A stretch of 64,000 nucleotides of DNA, taken from contig UBJO01000010.1 in the NCBI GenBank assembly GCA_900465665.1, positions 1,550 through 65,549 of the forward strand. The letters run 5' to 3'. Below the pieces are notes generated by a model, which had not been told where the DNA came from, made no database searches, and was given only the letters and a program-made list of their open reading frames with translations. The DNA is from Hyphomicrobiales bacterium (GTDB taxonomy: Bacteria > Pseudomonadota > Alphaproteobacteria > Rhizobiales > Rhizobiaceae). Positions 46,847 through 56,714 of this stretch are shown piece by piece (the stretch's first letter is position 1; every line of letters starts with the position of its first letter). The position numbers and the translations under genes are program-made.

Positions 46847-47356
46847 ATGACGGCATCGATCGAGATCAGGCGGGCCCAAGCGGCGGATGCGGCGGCACTC
46901 AGCCATTTCGCCGCCCGCCTGTTCCGCGCGACCTATGGCGAGGATACGCCGGCCGCCGATCTCGAAGCCTATGTCGAAAAGTCCTTCCGGCCGGATATCC
47001 AGGCCGCCGAGATCGCCGATCCCGGAGCCGCCGTCTTCCTGGCGACGGACGGCGACACGCTTGCCGGCTACGCCTACCTCGTCGTCTCGCCATCCACTGC
47101 CGATGCCAGCCTGCTCAGCCGCATCTACATCGACGCCGCCTGGCGCGGCCAGGGCCTCGCCAACCGCCTGCTCGACGCTGTCGTCTCGGAATGTGCGGCG
47201 CGCGGCGTGGAGCGCCTGCAATTGACGGTCTACGAGAAAAACGCCCGCGCCATCGCCTTCTACAACAAGGTCGGCTTTACGCCGGTCGGCAGCACGACCT
47301 TCACGGTGGGCGATGACGTGCAGAGGGATATCGTGATGGAACGCGCGACGCGCTAG
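46847..47356 (+). CDS. GNAT family N-acetyltransferase
   Basis: The 169-residue acetyltransferase has the GNAT acetyl-CoA motif IYIDAAWRGQGLANRLLDAV and the C-terminal VYEKNARAIAFYNKVGF motif typical of the RimI-like subgroup. It lies 15 bp after the ureidoglycine aminohydrolase gene and is probably cotranscribed. The substrate is unknown, and no link to allantoin metabolism is demonstrated. Confidence 0.92.
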   Translation: MTASIEIRRAQAADAAALSHFAARLFRATYGEDTPAADLEAYVEKSFRPDIQAAEIADPGAAVFLATDGDTLAGYAYLVVSPSTADASLLSRIYIDAAWRGQGLANRLLDAVVSECAARGVERLQLTVYEKNARAIAFYNKVGFTPVGSTTFTVGDDVQRDIVMERATR

Positions 47357-47365
47357 CGTCTGTCG

Positions 47366-48321
47366 TCAAATATCGCTCGCCGCATAAGGCCAGCGCCGCA
47401 CAGCCTGCGCCGCCGTCATCCGCCGAATCTCCCCGCCACCGACGAGCCGCCGCAACACCCGGCCATCGATCACGACCAGGCTGCTCATGATCAGCGTCAT
47501 TCCCGCAAGCTCGAACATCCGCAGCCGCTCGCCGAGAAAGAGCGCGCCCAAGAGCGTGGCGCTCACCGGCACCAGCAGCGTCACCAGCGAGGCATTGGTC
47601 GCGCCGGCCGAGGCGATGAGGCCGAAATAGAGGATGAAGGCAAGCGCCGTGCACAGGAGACCGAGGATCGCGATTGCCACCCATGTCGAGCCGCTCACGG
47701 GGATGATGTTATCAGGCGCGCAGAAGATGGCGACAACGGGCAGCATCAGCAGGCTTGAGACCGTCAACTGGCCGGTGGCGATCACCTCGGCGCCGATGCT
47801 GCGGAAGCGCCTCGCAAGCACGACGCCGAACGCATAGGAGATGGAAGCGCCGATGACGGCGAGCTTGGCCCATAGCGGGCCGTCGAGATTGGAGATCAGG
47901 CCGGGGCCGATCAGCACCGCAGCACCTGCGATGCCGAGCGTGATGCCCGCGAGTGCCGTGACCGACAGCCTCTCGTCCTTCGCAAGCATCGTGGCGACGA
48001 AGATCGTCCAAAGCGGCGTGTTGCGTAGAAGATCGAGGCGAGCCCGGCGCCGATTTCGGTCTGCCCGGCGAATATAAGCGAAAACGGGATCACGTTGTTC
48101 AGCAGCGCCAGGCCGAGGAAGCCGGCCGGGTGCGCCAGCACCGGTGCGAAGGACAGGCCGCGAAGCTTCAGCCAGAGATGCAGCGCCAGGGCCGCGATCG
48201 ATACCCGGTAGAAGACGAGAGCCAGCGGCGAGATCTCGGAAACGGCGATCCGCCCGATGAAGAACGAACCGCCCCATAGAGCGCCGAGGACCAGTAGCCG
48301 GCTCCAATCGCGTGATGACAT
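47366..48321 (-). pseudogene. EamA (DMT superfamily) transporter, frameshifted
   Basis: Two reading frames together make one EamA permease of about 318 residues. The N-terminal part (MSSRDWSRLLVLGALWGGSF ... GAGLASIFYAT) ends in one frame. The rest (NTPLWTIFVATMLAKDERLS onward to ASDI) continues in another. The junction is near 48019-48028 in TACGCAACACGCCG, and one missing base would restore the family sequence A-N/T-TPLWT. Either the gene is a pseudogene or the sequence has a single-base error. It probably exported an amino acid or nucleoside derivative. Confidence 0.85.
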
Positions 48322-48410
48322 GGCGTGCCCCGCCGTGACAGGCACGACGATGCTGTGTGACGAGACAGGCCTTACCGGTGTTGCGATGCCACGCATGCCC
48401 TTGCCTCCCC

Positions 48411-48438
48411 AAAAGAAAACGGGGCCGATCGGCCCCGT
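48411..48438 (-). terminator. Terminator of the cysHDN operon
   Basis: The perfect 20-base palindrome ACGGGGCCGATCGGCCCCGT at 48419-48438 is followed leftward by TTTTCTTTT, a classical intrinsic terminator downstream of cysN. Confidence 0.88.
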
Positions 48439-48452
48439 CTCATGTCGTCGTG

Positions 48453-49937
48453 TCAGATGTCGCCGCCGGCGTTGGTCCAGAGGTTGGCGGCCTCCGCCGC
48501 CGTCATCCGGCGCACTTCCGCTTCGTCGCGGCGGCTGGAAAACAGCTCGCTGGCCATGATCTGGTCGGCGAGGTCGGCCGGCAGGGAAAGGATCACGCGG
48601 CCGTCGCCGCTGTGAAGGCCGCTGAGCTCCGAGCGCTTGCCCGTCACCATGCCGCCGGCAACCGTATTGTTGGTCTCCGGATCGATCAGGATGAAGGCGC
48701 CCGAGGAGCGGTTCTGCTCATAGGGGTCGAAGATCGCCGCTTCGTCGAAGGTCAGATGCACCTTGCCGATGGCGTTCATGTAGAGCGTCTCGGCCGAGGT
48801 CCAGGTGCCGGTCTTCAGCTGCAGCTGCGCGACGGGCTGAACCTGAACGCGCTGGCGGCGGCTGCCGCTCTTCAGCCAGTAGCGCTTGCCGGCCTCGATG
48901 CCCTCGGGCTGCAAGGCCACGATCTGCGCGTCGAAGGACAGGCCCACCTGCGGCTGGCTGTCGATCGAAACGATCATGTCGCCACGCGCCACATCCACCT
49001 GGCGGTCGAGTACCAGCGTGATCGCATCGCCCGCGACCGCCGCATTGCGCACCAGGTCGAAGGTGACGATCTTGGTGACGTTGGCGACCATGCCCGACGG
49101 CAGGATCATGACGCTGTCACCCGGCTTCACCGAGCCGCCCGCAACCGTGCCCTGATAGCCGCGGAAGCTTTCGCCCGGGCGCGACACGCGCTGCACGGAG
49201 AGACGGAAGCCGACCGTCTGCGACGAGCGCACGGTGGCAAGCTCCAGCGTTTCCACCAGCGTCGGGCCGGCATACCACGGCATCGAAGCCTCGCCGGAAT
49301 AGACGACGTTCTCGCCCTTCAGCGCCGACATCGGGATCGCGGTGATCTGCTTGACGCCGAGCGAGAGCGCGAATTCGCGGAACTCGTGGACGATCTTCTC
49401 GAAACCGGCGCGGTCGTAGTTGGTGAGGTCGATCTTGTTGACCGCGAGCACGAACTGCTTGATCCCGAGCAGCGAGGCGATCGTCGCGTGACGGCGCGTC
49501 TGCTCAAGAATGCCGGCGCGGGCATCGACCAAGAGGATGGCGAGATCAGCGGTGGAGGCGCCGGTCGCCATGTTGCGGGTGTACTGCTCGTGGCCGGGCG
49601 TGTCGGCAACGATAAAGGAGCGCTTGTCGGTCGCGAAATAGCGATAGGCGACATCGATGGTGATGCCCTGTTCGCGCTCGGCCTGCAGGCCGTCGAGAAG
49701 CAGCGCGAAATCGGGCAGGCCGAGATCGTTCTGCTTGCCGGTGGAATCGCGTCGCAGCGTCGCTGCCTGGTCTTCCTTGACGGCCTTGGTGTCCCAGAGC
49801 AGTCGGCCGATCAGCGTGGACTTTCCGTCATCGACGCTGCCGCAGGTGATGAGGCGCAACGGTCGCGTGTCGCGCACGGCCTGGGCGGGCTCGGCGGCGG
49901 GGGCGGCGATAGCGCTTGCTGTTGCTGCTGCAGTCAT
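48453..49937 (-). CDS. cysN: Sulfate adenylyltransferase subunit 1 (GTPase)
   Basis: The 494-residue protein is the GTPase subunit of ATP sulfurylase, driving adenosine 5'-phosphosulfate synthesis from sulfate and ATP. It has the G motifs GSVDDGKST, DTPGHEQY and NKID, then elongation-factor-like domains 2 and 3. The N terminus is extended by an Ala-rich stretch. The end does not include an APS kinase domain, so cysC must be separate. The ATG at 49937 lies one base after the cysD stop, so the two are translated together. Confidence 0.96.
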   Translation of the reverse strand: MTAAATASAIAAPAAEPAQAVRDTRPLRLITCGSVDDGKSTLIGRLLWDTKAVKEDQAATLRRDSTGKQNDLGLPDFALLLDGLQAEREQGITIDVAYRYFATDKRSFIVADTPGHEQYTRNMATGASTADLAILLVDARAGILEQTRRHATIASLLGIKQFVLAVNKIDLTNYDRAGFEKIVHEFREFALSLGVKQITAIPMSALKGENVVYSGEASMPWYAGPTLVETLELATVRSSQTVGFRLSVQRVSRPGESFRGYQGTVAGGSVKPGDSVMILPSGMVANVTKIVTFDLVRNAAVAGDAITLVLDRQVDVARGDMIVSIDSQPQVGLSFDAQIVALQPEGIEAGKRYWLKSGSRRQRVQVQPVAQLQLKTGTWTSAETLYMNAIGKVHLTFDEAAIFDPYEQNRSSGAFILIDPETNNTVAGGMVTGKRSELSGLHSGDGRVILSLPADLADQIMASELFSSRRDEAEVRRMTAAEAANLWTNAGGDI

Positions 49938-49938
49938 C

Positions 49939-50892
49939 TCAGAAATATCCTTCACGCTTCTTTTTCTCCATGGAGCCGGACTGGTCGCGGTCGATGGCGC
50001 GGCCCTGGCGTTCGGAGACAGTGGCAATTTCAAGTTCGGCGATAATGTCGTCCATCGTCGTTGCGGTGGACTTGATCGCACCCGTCAGCGGGAAGCAGCC
50101 GAGCGTGCGGAAGCGGATGAAGTCTTCCTGCTTCGTCTCGCCGGGCAGCAGTTCCAGGCGCGGATCGGTCGCATCGATCATCATGCCGTCGCGTTCGACG
50201 AAGGGGCGCTTGGCGGCGAAGTAGAGCGGCACGATCGGAATGTTCTCGGCCTGGATGTAGCGCCAGATATCGACCTCGGTCCAGTTCGACAGCGGGAAGG
50301 CGCGCACGCTCTCGCCGCTGCGGATCTGGCCGTTATAGATGTTCCAGAGTTCGGGGCGCTGGTTGCGCGGGTCCCAGCGGTGGTCGGGGGTACGGAAGGA
50401 GTAGATGCGCTCCTTGGCGCGGCTGGCCTCCTCGTCGCGCCGCGCGCCGCCGAAGGCCGCATCGAACTTGCCGGCGTCGAGCGCATTGCGCAGCGCTTCC
50501 GTCTTCATGATGTCGGTGTAGCGGGCCGATCCATAGGTGAACGGCGTGATGTTTTCGGCAGCGCCGCGCGGATTGATATGCTCGATCAGGTCGAGATCAT
50601 ATTCCTTCACTATTCTGTCGCGGAAGGTGATCATCTCCGCGAACTTCCAGCCGGTGTTGACGTGCAGCAGCGGGAAGGGGACGCGGCCGGGATAGAAGGC
50701 CTTGCGCGCCAGATGCAGCAGCACCGAGCTATCCTTGCCGATCGAGTAGAGCATCACGGGACGCTCGAACTCGGCCGCCACTTCGCGAAAGATATGGATG
50801 GATTCGTTTTCGAGCGCCTTCAGATGAGGGTCGAGCGGCGGCTTGGTGCTCTGCGGATTGCTGAGTTCCGTATCCGGACGGCTATCGGGCAT
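49939..50892 (-). CDS. cysD: Sulfate adenylyltransferase subunit 2
   Basis: The 317-residue catalytic subunit carries the PP-loop motif [17 protein letters not shown] near residue 50 and the conserved [14 protein letters not shown] and [21 protein letters not shown] segments. It makes APS in complex with CysN, at the entrance of sulfate assimilation. The gene lies 108 bp after cysH on the same strand, giving the order cysH-cysD-cysN usual in rhizobia. Confidence 0.97.
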   Translation of the reverse strand: MPDSRPDTELSNPQSTKPPLDPHLKALENESIHIFREVAAEFERPVMLYSIGKDSSVLLHLARKAFYPGRVPFPLLHVNTGWKFAEMITFRDRIVKEYDLDLIEHINPRGAAENITPFTYGSARYTDIMKTEALRNALDAGKFDAAFGGARRDEEASRAKERIYSFRTPDHRWDPRNQRPELWNIYNGQIRSGESVRAFPLSNWTEVDIWRYIQAENIPIVPLYFAAKRPFVERDGMMIDATDPRLELLPGETKQEDFIRFRTLGCFPLTGAIKSTATTMDDIIAELEIATVSERQGRAIDRDQSGSMEKKKREGYF

Positions 50893-51000
50893 GTCTTACT
50901 CCAGACTTCGATCATTCGCAGGCACATGACCTGGAATGCAATGAGACTATGCATCGGGGAGCGCCGGCGGCTGCCGCGCTCTGATCCCGATGCCGGGGGG

Positions 51001-51744
51001 TTACTGTTGGATGGAAATGGCGGACGCTTCTTCAGCCACATGCAGGCCGCATTCGCGCGTCTGGTCCTGTTCCCACCACCAGCGGCCGGCGCGCTCGGGC
51101 TCGCCGGGCTTGATGGCGCGGGTACACGGCTCGCAGCCGATCGACGGGTAGCCGCGCGCATGCAGCGGGTTGATCGGCACGCTGTTGTCGGCGACATAAG
51201 CCTTGATGACGTCGATGTCCCAATCGGCCAGCGGATTGACCTTCAGGAGATGGCGATCGGCGTCATATTCGGCGAACGGCGTTTCGGAGCGATTGGCCGA
51301 TTGGCCGCGGCGCAGGCCGGTGATCCAGATGGTTGCCCCATTGAGCGCGCGCGCAAGCGGCTTCAGCTTGCGCACGCCACAACAGGCATGCCGGGCTTCG
51401 ACGCTCTCGTAGAAGCCGTTGAGGCCGTATTGCGCCGCATAGGCGTCGATATCGGCCTGTTCGGGCTCGTAGCGGCTGATGTGGATGTCGTACTGCTTTT
51501 CCGTCTCGTCGATCAGGTTGAGCGTCTCGGCAAAGAGGCGGCCGGTCTGCAGCGTCACTACGTCGATCGGCAGTCGATGATTGCCGATCTCGGCGGTGAT
51601 GACTTGGTCTTCGATACCAAGCGACGTCGTGAACACCACTCGCCCACCCAGGCCGGCGACGAACGACAGGCGTTCAGCCAGAGATAGGCTTGCAAGCTTC
51701 GTGTTCAGCGTTTCCGCTTCTTCGATTGTATGAGCAACAGTCAT
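51001..51744 (-). CDS. cysH: Assimilatory APS reductase (CysH type)
   Basis: This 247-residue thioredoxin-dependent reductase converts APS to sulfite and AMP. It has the two cysteine pairs CC (HACCGVRKLKPL, near residue 120) and CxxC (GCEPCTRAIKPGE, near 203) that bind a [4Fe-4S] cluster, which distinguishes APS reductases from PAPS reductases. The C-terminal ECGLH motif holds the catalytic cysteine. GACAGGATTCCC precedes the ATG. A divergent Rrf2 regulator probably controls the operon. Confidence 0.95.
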   Translation of the reverse strand: MTVAHTIEEAETLNTKLASLSLAERLSFVAGLGGRVVFTTSLGIEDQVITAEIGNHRLPIDVVTLQTGRLFAETLNLIDETEKQYDIHISRYEPEQADIDAYAAQYGLNGFYESVEARHACCGVRKLKPLARALNGATIWITGLRRGQSANRSETPFAEYDADRHLLKVNPLADWDIDVIKAYVADNSVPINPLHARGYPSIGCEPCTRAIKPGEPERAGRWWWEQDQTRECGLHVAEEASAISIQQ

Positions 51745-52159
51745 GGGAATCCTGTCCTAGATGTTGACAGGAGTATCGCAGCTTGGGGATGGAGAGGACA
51801 GAAACAGGCGTTTCGAAAGCGGGCTGGAAAGGAGCAAATATCTCTCCCCGGCCGCTGCAACGCAGAAAAGGCGCCGCGCAGGCGCGCAACAGCGCCCGTG
51901 AGCCTTAATGTCTATTGATTTAGTAGTCTAACACGCCGTTTGTCAACCAGAAATGTGTTTTGATGATCGCCATTGTGCATTTTGACGTACATTCGACGGT
52001 GCTGAATTGGTCCGGAAGCGCGCGCTCGAAAGCCTTGCCACGCAAGGGTTTTCTCGCTGTTGTTCAAACTCCGTTCATCCCGGCTATGCCATAAGGCAAG
52101 ATGGAAAATTGCTGCGGGGTGCTGATGGCGCCCTGCCGCGTGTGTATCGATGGTTTGAG
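51745..52159. other. Regulatory spacer between cysH and the Rrf2 gene
   Basis: The 415-bp spacer contains an Rrf2-type operator candidate (51912-51926) in an AT-rich stretch. No ORF there carries family features; a frame open leftward from 52160 to 52007 only extends the Rrf2 reading upstream and lacks a ribosome binding site. Confidence 0.5.
51912..51926. promoter_or_regulatory. Candidate Rrf2-type operator
   Basis: CTATTGATTTAGTAG is an imperfect palindrome with arms CTATT and AGTAG (four of five positions pair). It resembles the CTACT-N5-AGTAG sites used by Rrf2 regulators of sulfur metabolism in other bacteria. It lies about 168 bp upstream of cysH and 234 bp upstream of the Rrf2 gene. 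Confidence 0.45.
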
Positions 52160-52603
52160 ATGATTACGCAGAAGGCGAAATACGCGCTCCGTGCGCTGAC
52201 GGTACTGGCCGAGGCCGATGACGGCGAACCTGTGATGATCTCCGATATCGCGGCGCAGCAGAAGATCCCGAAGAAGTTCCTCGAGCAGATCCTTCTCGAC
52301 CTCAAGCACCAGGGCATCGTCGTCAGTCGACGCGGCAAGCAGGGCGGCTATCTGCTCCTGAAGCCGGCCGACATGATCACTTTCGGTGAAGTACTGCGCA
52401 TCATCGACGGCCCGATCGCTCCGCTCCCCTGCCTGTCGATCACCGCCTACCGCAAGTGCGACGATTGCGACGGCGAGCAGAACTGCGAAATCCGCCACGT
52501 CTTCGCCAAGGTGGCCGACGCTACCCGCAAGGTGCTGTTCTCAACCACCATCGCCGACGCAGTGGCACCGCGCGGGGCCGAAGTGACGCGGATGCTGGCC
52601 TAA
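52160..52603 (+). CDS. Rrf2 family transcriptional regulator, probable sulfur regulator
   Basis: The 147-residue protein has the Rrf2 winged helix (MITQKAKYALRALTVLAEAD; QKIPKKFLEQILLDLKHQGI; RGKQGGYLLLKPA). A cysteine cluster CLSITAYRKCDDCDGEQNC follows near residue 95, where IscR and NsrR bind iron-sulfur clusters. Divergent placement next to cysHDN suggests control of sulfate assimilation, by analogy with CymR. The ATG at 52160 is supported by the standard family start. Confidence 0.85.
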   Translation: MITQKAKYALRALTVLAEADDGEPVMISDIAAQQKIPKKFLEQILLDLKHQGIVVSRRGKQGGYLLLKPADMITFGEVLRIIDGPIAPLPCLSITAYRKCDDCDGEQNCEIRHVFAKVADATRKVLFSTTIADAVAPRGAEVTRMLA

Positions 52604-52618
52604 CGCGCAACGCCGGCC

Positions 52619-53980
52619 TTAGTGGGCCGGCTCTTCCTGATGTGACGCCTTCTCCGCCGCGCGCCGCGCCCGGATCGTGGCTGCGATGAACACGCGCGAC
52701 AGGCCATGATAGAGCGGCTCGCGCGACAGGAAGCGCGACGTCACATAGCCGATCATCGACACAGCCATGATCGGGATCACCGCCTCATGGTCGCCGGTCA
52801 TTTCCAGAATGATCACGAAAGCGGTCATCGGCGCCTGCACGACGCCGGCGAAATAGCCGGCCATCCCAAGGATCGCGGCCAGCGCAATGCTGCTGCCGAT
52901 CAGCGATCCCACCGTGCTGCCGAAACCCGCGCCGACCGCAAGCGACGGCGCGAAGATGCCGCCGGGGATCCCTGAAATCATCGACAGGAAGCTGGCGAGC
53001 AGCTTCTCCACGAAGAAGAACAGCGGCAGCGCATGGCCCTCGACCGCACTGCGCGCCTGCTCGTAGCCGGTGCCGAACGTGTTGCCGCCCGACGCGATGC
53101 CGATGACCGCGATCGCCAGCCCGCAGCCGCCGGCGAGAAAGAGCATGCGCTTCAAGGGCTGCGGCTGCGCCCAGCGGCGCACGCGTTGACCGACATGCAG
53201 CGCAAGGCCGCTGAAGCCGGCCCCAAGCGCCCCGCCACCGACGCCACAGATGATGACGAGGCCCCAATCGGCCATATGCATCGGCGCGACCGAGGTGGAG
53301 CCGAAATAGTTGTAGCTGCCCGACAGCCCGAGCGCGGCGAGACCGGAGAGGATGACGGCGGTCAGCACCAGCCCGTTCGACCGCGACTCGTAGGTGCGGC
53401 TCATTTCCTCGATGGCAAAGACGATACCGGCAAGCGGCGTGTTGAAGGCGGCAGCTATGCCGGCTGCCGAGCCCGCCAGGATCAGCCCGCGCGCCTGCGC
53501 CATGCCGCCGAAGCGGGCGACGGCCAGCATGATCGACGCGCCCACCTGCACCGTCGGCCCCTCGCGGCCGATCGATGCGCCGGAGAAGAGGCCGAGGACA
53601 GTCAGCAGAATCTTGCCGCCGGCGATCCGGAGCGACAGCAGTCGCGTGCGGTCGGCCTCCTCATGCAGGTGGCGCGCCGCGATCGCCTGCGGAATCCCGC
53701 TCCCCTGCGAATTCGGAAACAGCTTCGCCGCCAGATAGGCCGACAGCACAAAGCCGGCTGGCGTGCTGATCAGCGGCAAGAGAAAGGACCAGCGCCCCGA
53801 CGTCGTCACCGCCGAAAACGCCTTCTGCGCCATGTCGGCGAGCTCCGCGAAGGCGACGCTGATCAACCCGATCGCCAGCGCGCCGCACCAGAACACCAGA
53901 CGCGGACGCCAGAGCGAGAACGAGCCCCGAAACACGCGCGAACGGCGGAGCAGCTTGGATTTGCGGTAGAGAGGGGGCAT
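52619..53980 (-). CDS. ClC family chloride channel or H+/Cl- exchanger
   Basis: The 453-residue protein has about ten membrane helices and the ClC signatures: GSGIPQA, the gating GREGPTVQ loop near residue 140 and GIPGGIFAPSLAVGA. A glutamate of the proton pathway lies in VFAIEEMSRTY. Presence of both glutamates suggests a proton-coupled exchanger rather than a passive channel, useful in acid resistance or ion balance. The end lacks CBS domains. ATG 53980 is used; a GTG nine bases upstream is possible. Confidence 0.93.
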   Translation of the reverse strand: MPPLYRKSKLLRRSRVFRGSFSLWRPRLVFWCGALAIGLISVAFAELADMAQKAFSAVTTSGRWSFLLPLISTPAGFVLSAYLAAKLFPNSQGSGIPQAIAARHLHEEADRTRLLSLRIAGGKILLTVLGLFSGASIGREGPTVQVGASIMLAVARFGGMAQARGLILAGSAAGIAAAFNTPLAGIVFAIEEMSRTYESRSNGLVLTAVILSGLAALGLSGSYNYFGSTSVAPMHMADWGLVIICGVGGGALGAGFSGLALHVGQRVRRWAQPQPLKRMLFLAGGCGLAIAVIGIASGGNTFGTGYEQARSAVEGHALPLFFFVEKLLASFLSMISGIPGGIFAPSLAVGAGFGSTVGSLIGSSIALAAILGMAGYFAGVVQAPMTAFVIILEMTGDHEAVIPIMAVSMIGYVTSRFLSREPLYHGLSRVFIAATIRARRAAEKASHQEEPAH

Positions 53981-54084
53981 GTCGGTCACTTGGGGCGTGG
54001 GGACAGGATAGGGGGCACCGGTCTTATCTGCCCCGTCGCCCGCGTTTGCAAGCCCTGGCGAATATGCGGGAGATTGCAATTGGG

Positions 54085-54112
54085 AGATATATGATATACA
54101 TAGATGATATCT
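54085..54112. promoter_or_regulatory. Candidate autoregulatory operator of the VapBC pair
   Basis: AGATAT (54085-54090) and ATATCT (54107-54112) form an inverted repeat in an AT-rich stretch 27 bp before the antitoxin start. Antitoxins of this class normally bind such operators to repress their own promoter. Confidence 0.5.
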
Positions 54113-54138
54113 ATAAAGTATCGCTATTGGTGGATCCA

Positions 54139-54354
54139 ATGAGAATCCTTGTCGATGTTGGTGAAGATGACCTTCGAGCTCTTGATGCGATCGCCGCCGC
54201 CAAGAACGTCTCGCGTGCCTCCCTCATTCGCAAAGCGGTCAGCGGGTTGCTTGAGCAAGACGCGCCCCGTGATCGGAAAGAGGCTTTTGGGCTATGGGGT
54301 AACCGTCAGGTCGATGGTCTTGCCTATCAGGAGGAGATCAGGGGCGAATGGTGA
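54139..54354 (+). CDS. VapB-type antitoxin (ribbon-helix-helix)
   Basis: The 71-residue protein has a CopG/RHH N-terminal half (MRILVDVGEDDLRALDAIAA; VSRASLIRKAVSGLL) and a C-terminal tail (LWGNRQVDGLAYQEEIRGEW) that would bind the toxin. GGTGGA precedes the ATG at 54139. It overlaps the vapC gene by seven bases. An AT-rich operator lies just upstream. The pair sits directly downstream of betA in opposite orientation. Confidence 0.85.
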   Translation: MRILVDVGEDDLRALDAIAAAKNVSRASLIRKAVSGLLEQDAPRDRKEAFGLWGNRQVDGLAYQEEIRGEW

Positions 54355-54713
54355 AGCCGCTGTTCGACACCAATATCCTCATCGATCACCTGAACGCCGT
54401 TCCGCAGGCTGCCCAAGAGATTGATCGCTACGACAGCGCAGCGATCAGCATTATCACTTGGATGGAGGTGTTAGCCGGCGCCCGTCATGACGTTGCCGAC
54501 GCCACTCGACGCTTCCTAGCCGGATTTCAAGTGATCCCGCTTGAGACATCCATCGCGGAAAGAGCTGTCGCGATCAGGCAGAAATACCGCATCAAGCTCC
54601 CCGACGCGATAATATGGGCGACCGCCGATACGAATGCCATGCTGCTCATCACGCGCAACAGCAAGGACTTTCCGGCAGACGCACCCGGGGTGCGGCTGCC
54701 TTATGTGATCTAA
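54348..54713 (+). CDS. vapC: VapC toxin (PIN-domain ribonuclease)
   Basis: The 121-residue PIN-domain protein has the four acidic metal-binding residues D7 (FDTNILI), E40 (TWMEVLAG), D86 (LPDAIIW) and D94 (TADTNAML). It is expected to cleave RNA, probably tRNA or rRNA, when freed from its antitoxin. The start overlaps vapB. The pair ends three bases before the betA stop on the other strand. Confidence 0.93.
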   Translation: MVKPLFDTNILIDHLNAVPQAAQEIDRYDSAAISIITWMEVLAGARHDVADATRRFLAGFQVIPLETSIAERAVAIRQKYRIKLPDAIIWATADTNAMLLITRNSKDFPADAPGVRLPYVI

Positions 54714-54716
54714 CCC

Positions 54717-56366
54717 CTACCGGTCACTCACTTCCCAGCGCGGATTGATCCACGGCTCCTGGTTGGAGCGCGGCAGCGGCTGCTTGCCGAGGATGTGGTC
54801 GGCGGCCTTCTCGCCAGTCATGATCGACGGGCCGTTGAGGTTGCCATAGGTCACATGCGGGAAGATCGATGAGTCCGCGACGCGCAAGCCATCGACGCCA
54901 ATCACCCGCGTTTCCGCATCGACCACCGCCATCGGATCATCCTTGGCGCCCATCTTGCAGGTGCCGCAGGGGTGATAGGCGCTTTCCAGGTGCTCGCGCA
55001 GGAAGGCGTCGATCTCGTCGTCGGTCTGAACGCTCTCGCCCGGCTGGATCTCGGAGCCGCGATATTGGTCGAAAGCCTGCTGGCCGAAGATCTCGCGGGT
55101 GAGCCGCACGCAGTGGCGGAACTTCTCCCAATCCTCGGGGTGGCTCATATAGTTGAAGCGGATCAAGGGATCTGCCTTCGGGTAGGGCGAGGCGAGCGTC
55201 ACGTTCCCCCGCGATTTCGACAGGTTATAGCCGACATGCACCTGGAAGCCGTGGCTCTTGGCGGCCGCCTTGCCGTCATAGCTGATCGCAACAGGCAGGA
55301 AGTGATACTGGATATCCGGCTGCTTCACACCCGGTGCCGAGCGCAGGAAGGCGCAGGCCTCGAACTGGTTGGAAGTGCCGAGACCCGACTTGGTGAACAT
55401 CCACTGCGCTCCGGCAACGCCCTGCCAGAACCAGGGAAGCCACGAATAAAGCGATACCGGCTTGGTCGAGACCTGCTGGAAATAGAATTCCATGTGGTCC
55501 TGCAGGTTGGCGCCGACACCCGGCCGGTCCGCCTTCACCTCGATCCCCATCTCCTTCAGATGCGCCGCCGGACCGATACCCGAGAGCATCAGCAGCTTCG
55601 GCGAGTTAAACGACGAGGCCGAGACGACCACCTCGCGGTTGGCCTTGACGACCTCGACCTTGCCGCCGCGTTCGATCTCGACGCCAACAGCCCGGCCGTT
55701 TTCGATCACGACCTTGCGCGCAAGGCCATAGACGAGATCGACATTCGCCCGCTTCAGCGCCGGTTTCAGATAGGCCGACGCGGCCGACCAGCGGCGACCC
55801 TGAAAGATCGTCTGCTCCATCAGCCCAAAGCCTTCCTGCTTCGAACCGTTATAATCGTCCGTCGCCTCGAAGCCCGCCTGCTTGCCGGCCTCGATGAAGG
55901 CGTGGAACAGCGGATTGCGGAAGCCGCCGCGCTGCACATGCAGCGGCCCGTCGGTGCCGCGCCATCCCTCTTCGCCGCCGTGGCTGTGTTCCATTCGCTT
56001 GAAATAGGGGAGCACGTCGGCATAGGCCCAGCCATTGGCGCCGAGTGCCTCCCAGCGGTTGTAATCTTCCGCATGCCCGCGCACATAGACCATGCCGTTG
56101 ATCGACGACGACCCGCCGATCACCTTGCCGCGCGGCGCGGTGATGCGCCGGTTGTTGAGGTTCGGTTCGGGTTCGGAGAGATAACCCCAATTGTAGCGCT
56201 TCATGCTCATCGGCCAGGCAAGAGCGGCCGGCATCTGGATAAACGGCCCGAAATCCGACCCGCCCGCCTCGATGACGATAACGCTGTTCTTGCCGTCTTC
56301 CGACAGACGATAGGCAAGCGCCGAGCCCGCCGAGCCGGAACCGATGATGACGAAATCTGCCTGCAT
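54717..56366 (-). CDS. betA: Choline dehydrogenase
   Basis: The 549-residue GMC flavoprotein oxidises choline to betaine aldehyde, and can go on to glycine betaine, at the membrane. It has the FAD motif [19 protein letters not shown] at the N terminus, [14 protein letters not shown] near residue 85 and the C-terminal [18 protein letters not shown] with the catalytic His. With ATG 56366, preceded by GGGA at good spacing, the length equals that of rhizobial BetA. It is separated from betB by a toxin-antitoxin pair, so it must have its own promoter between 56367 and 56462. Confidence 0.96.
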   Translation of the reverse strand: MQADFVIIGSGSAGSALAYRLSEDGKNSVIVIEAGGSDFGPFIQMPAALAWPMSMKRYNWGYLSEPEPNLNNRRITAPRGKVIGGSSSINGMVYVRGHAEDYNRWEALGANGWAYADVLPYFKRMEHSHGGEEGWRGTDGPLHVQRGGFRNPLFHAFIEAGKQAGFEATDDYNGSKQEGFGLMEQTIFQGRRWSAASAYLKPALKRANVDLVYGLARKVVIENGRAVGVEIERGGKVEVVKANREVVVSASSFNSPKLLMLSGIGPAAHLKEMGIEVKADRPGVGANLQDHMEFYFQQVSTKPVSLYSWLPWFWQGVAGAQWMFTKSGLGTSNQFEACAFLRSAPGVKQPDIQYHFLPVAISYDGKAAAKSHGFQVHVGYNLSKSRGNVTLASPYPKADPLIRFNYMSHPEDWEKFRHCVRLTREIFGQQAFDQYRGSEIQPGESVQTDDEIDAFLREHLESAYHPCGTCKMGAKDDPMAVVDAETRVIGVDGLRVADSSIFPHVTYGNLNGPSIMTGEKAADHILGKQPLPRSNQEPWINPRWEVSDR

Positions 56367-56462
56367 GGTCATTCCCATATCTCTGGAATTTTGCTACTAA
56401 TGGGTGTATTGCGGAATGCTATTTTTATGCTGGCCGAATTTATCGCTGAGAGCTATATTGCG

Positions 56463-56708
56463 ATGAAGCAGATTGTCATCACCCGCGAGGCTCAAAAGAG
56501 TTTGAGCCTTATGCAACCAAAGCGCCGAGCTGCGATCTATGCAACGCTCGACGCCTATGCCCTCGGCCAGCCTGTCGACATAAAGAAGTTGCAGGGCAGG
56601 GACTACTATCGCATCCGCGTTGGTAGGGACCGCGTCATCATCGACGATCAGGGCAGGGTTGTCATGGTCGTCAATGCCGGACCGCGCGGCAGTATCTACA
56701 AGGAATAG
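56463..56708 (+). CDS. RelE/ParE-family toxin
   Basis: The 81-residue protein fits the RelE fold: MKQIVITREAQKSLSLMQPK, then the IKKLQGRDYYRIRVGRDRVI core and an RVVMVVNAGPRGSIYKE end. Such proteins are mRNA interferases or gyrase poisons. The antitoxin is encoded six bases downstream, so the order is toxin first, as in higBA. It is divergent from betA, about 95 bp away. Confidence 0.9.
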   Translation: MKQIVITREAQKSLSLMQPKRRAAIYATLDAYALGQPVDIKKLQGRDYYRIRVGRDRVIIDDQGRVVMVVNAGPRGSIYKE

Positions 56709-56714
56709 GACGCG

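Noticed and set aside
54972-56708. 578-codon rightward frame covering betA and the RelE-like toxin
   Set aside because: Only its last 81 codons resemble a protein family (the RelE-like toxin); the rest is the complement of betA.
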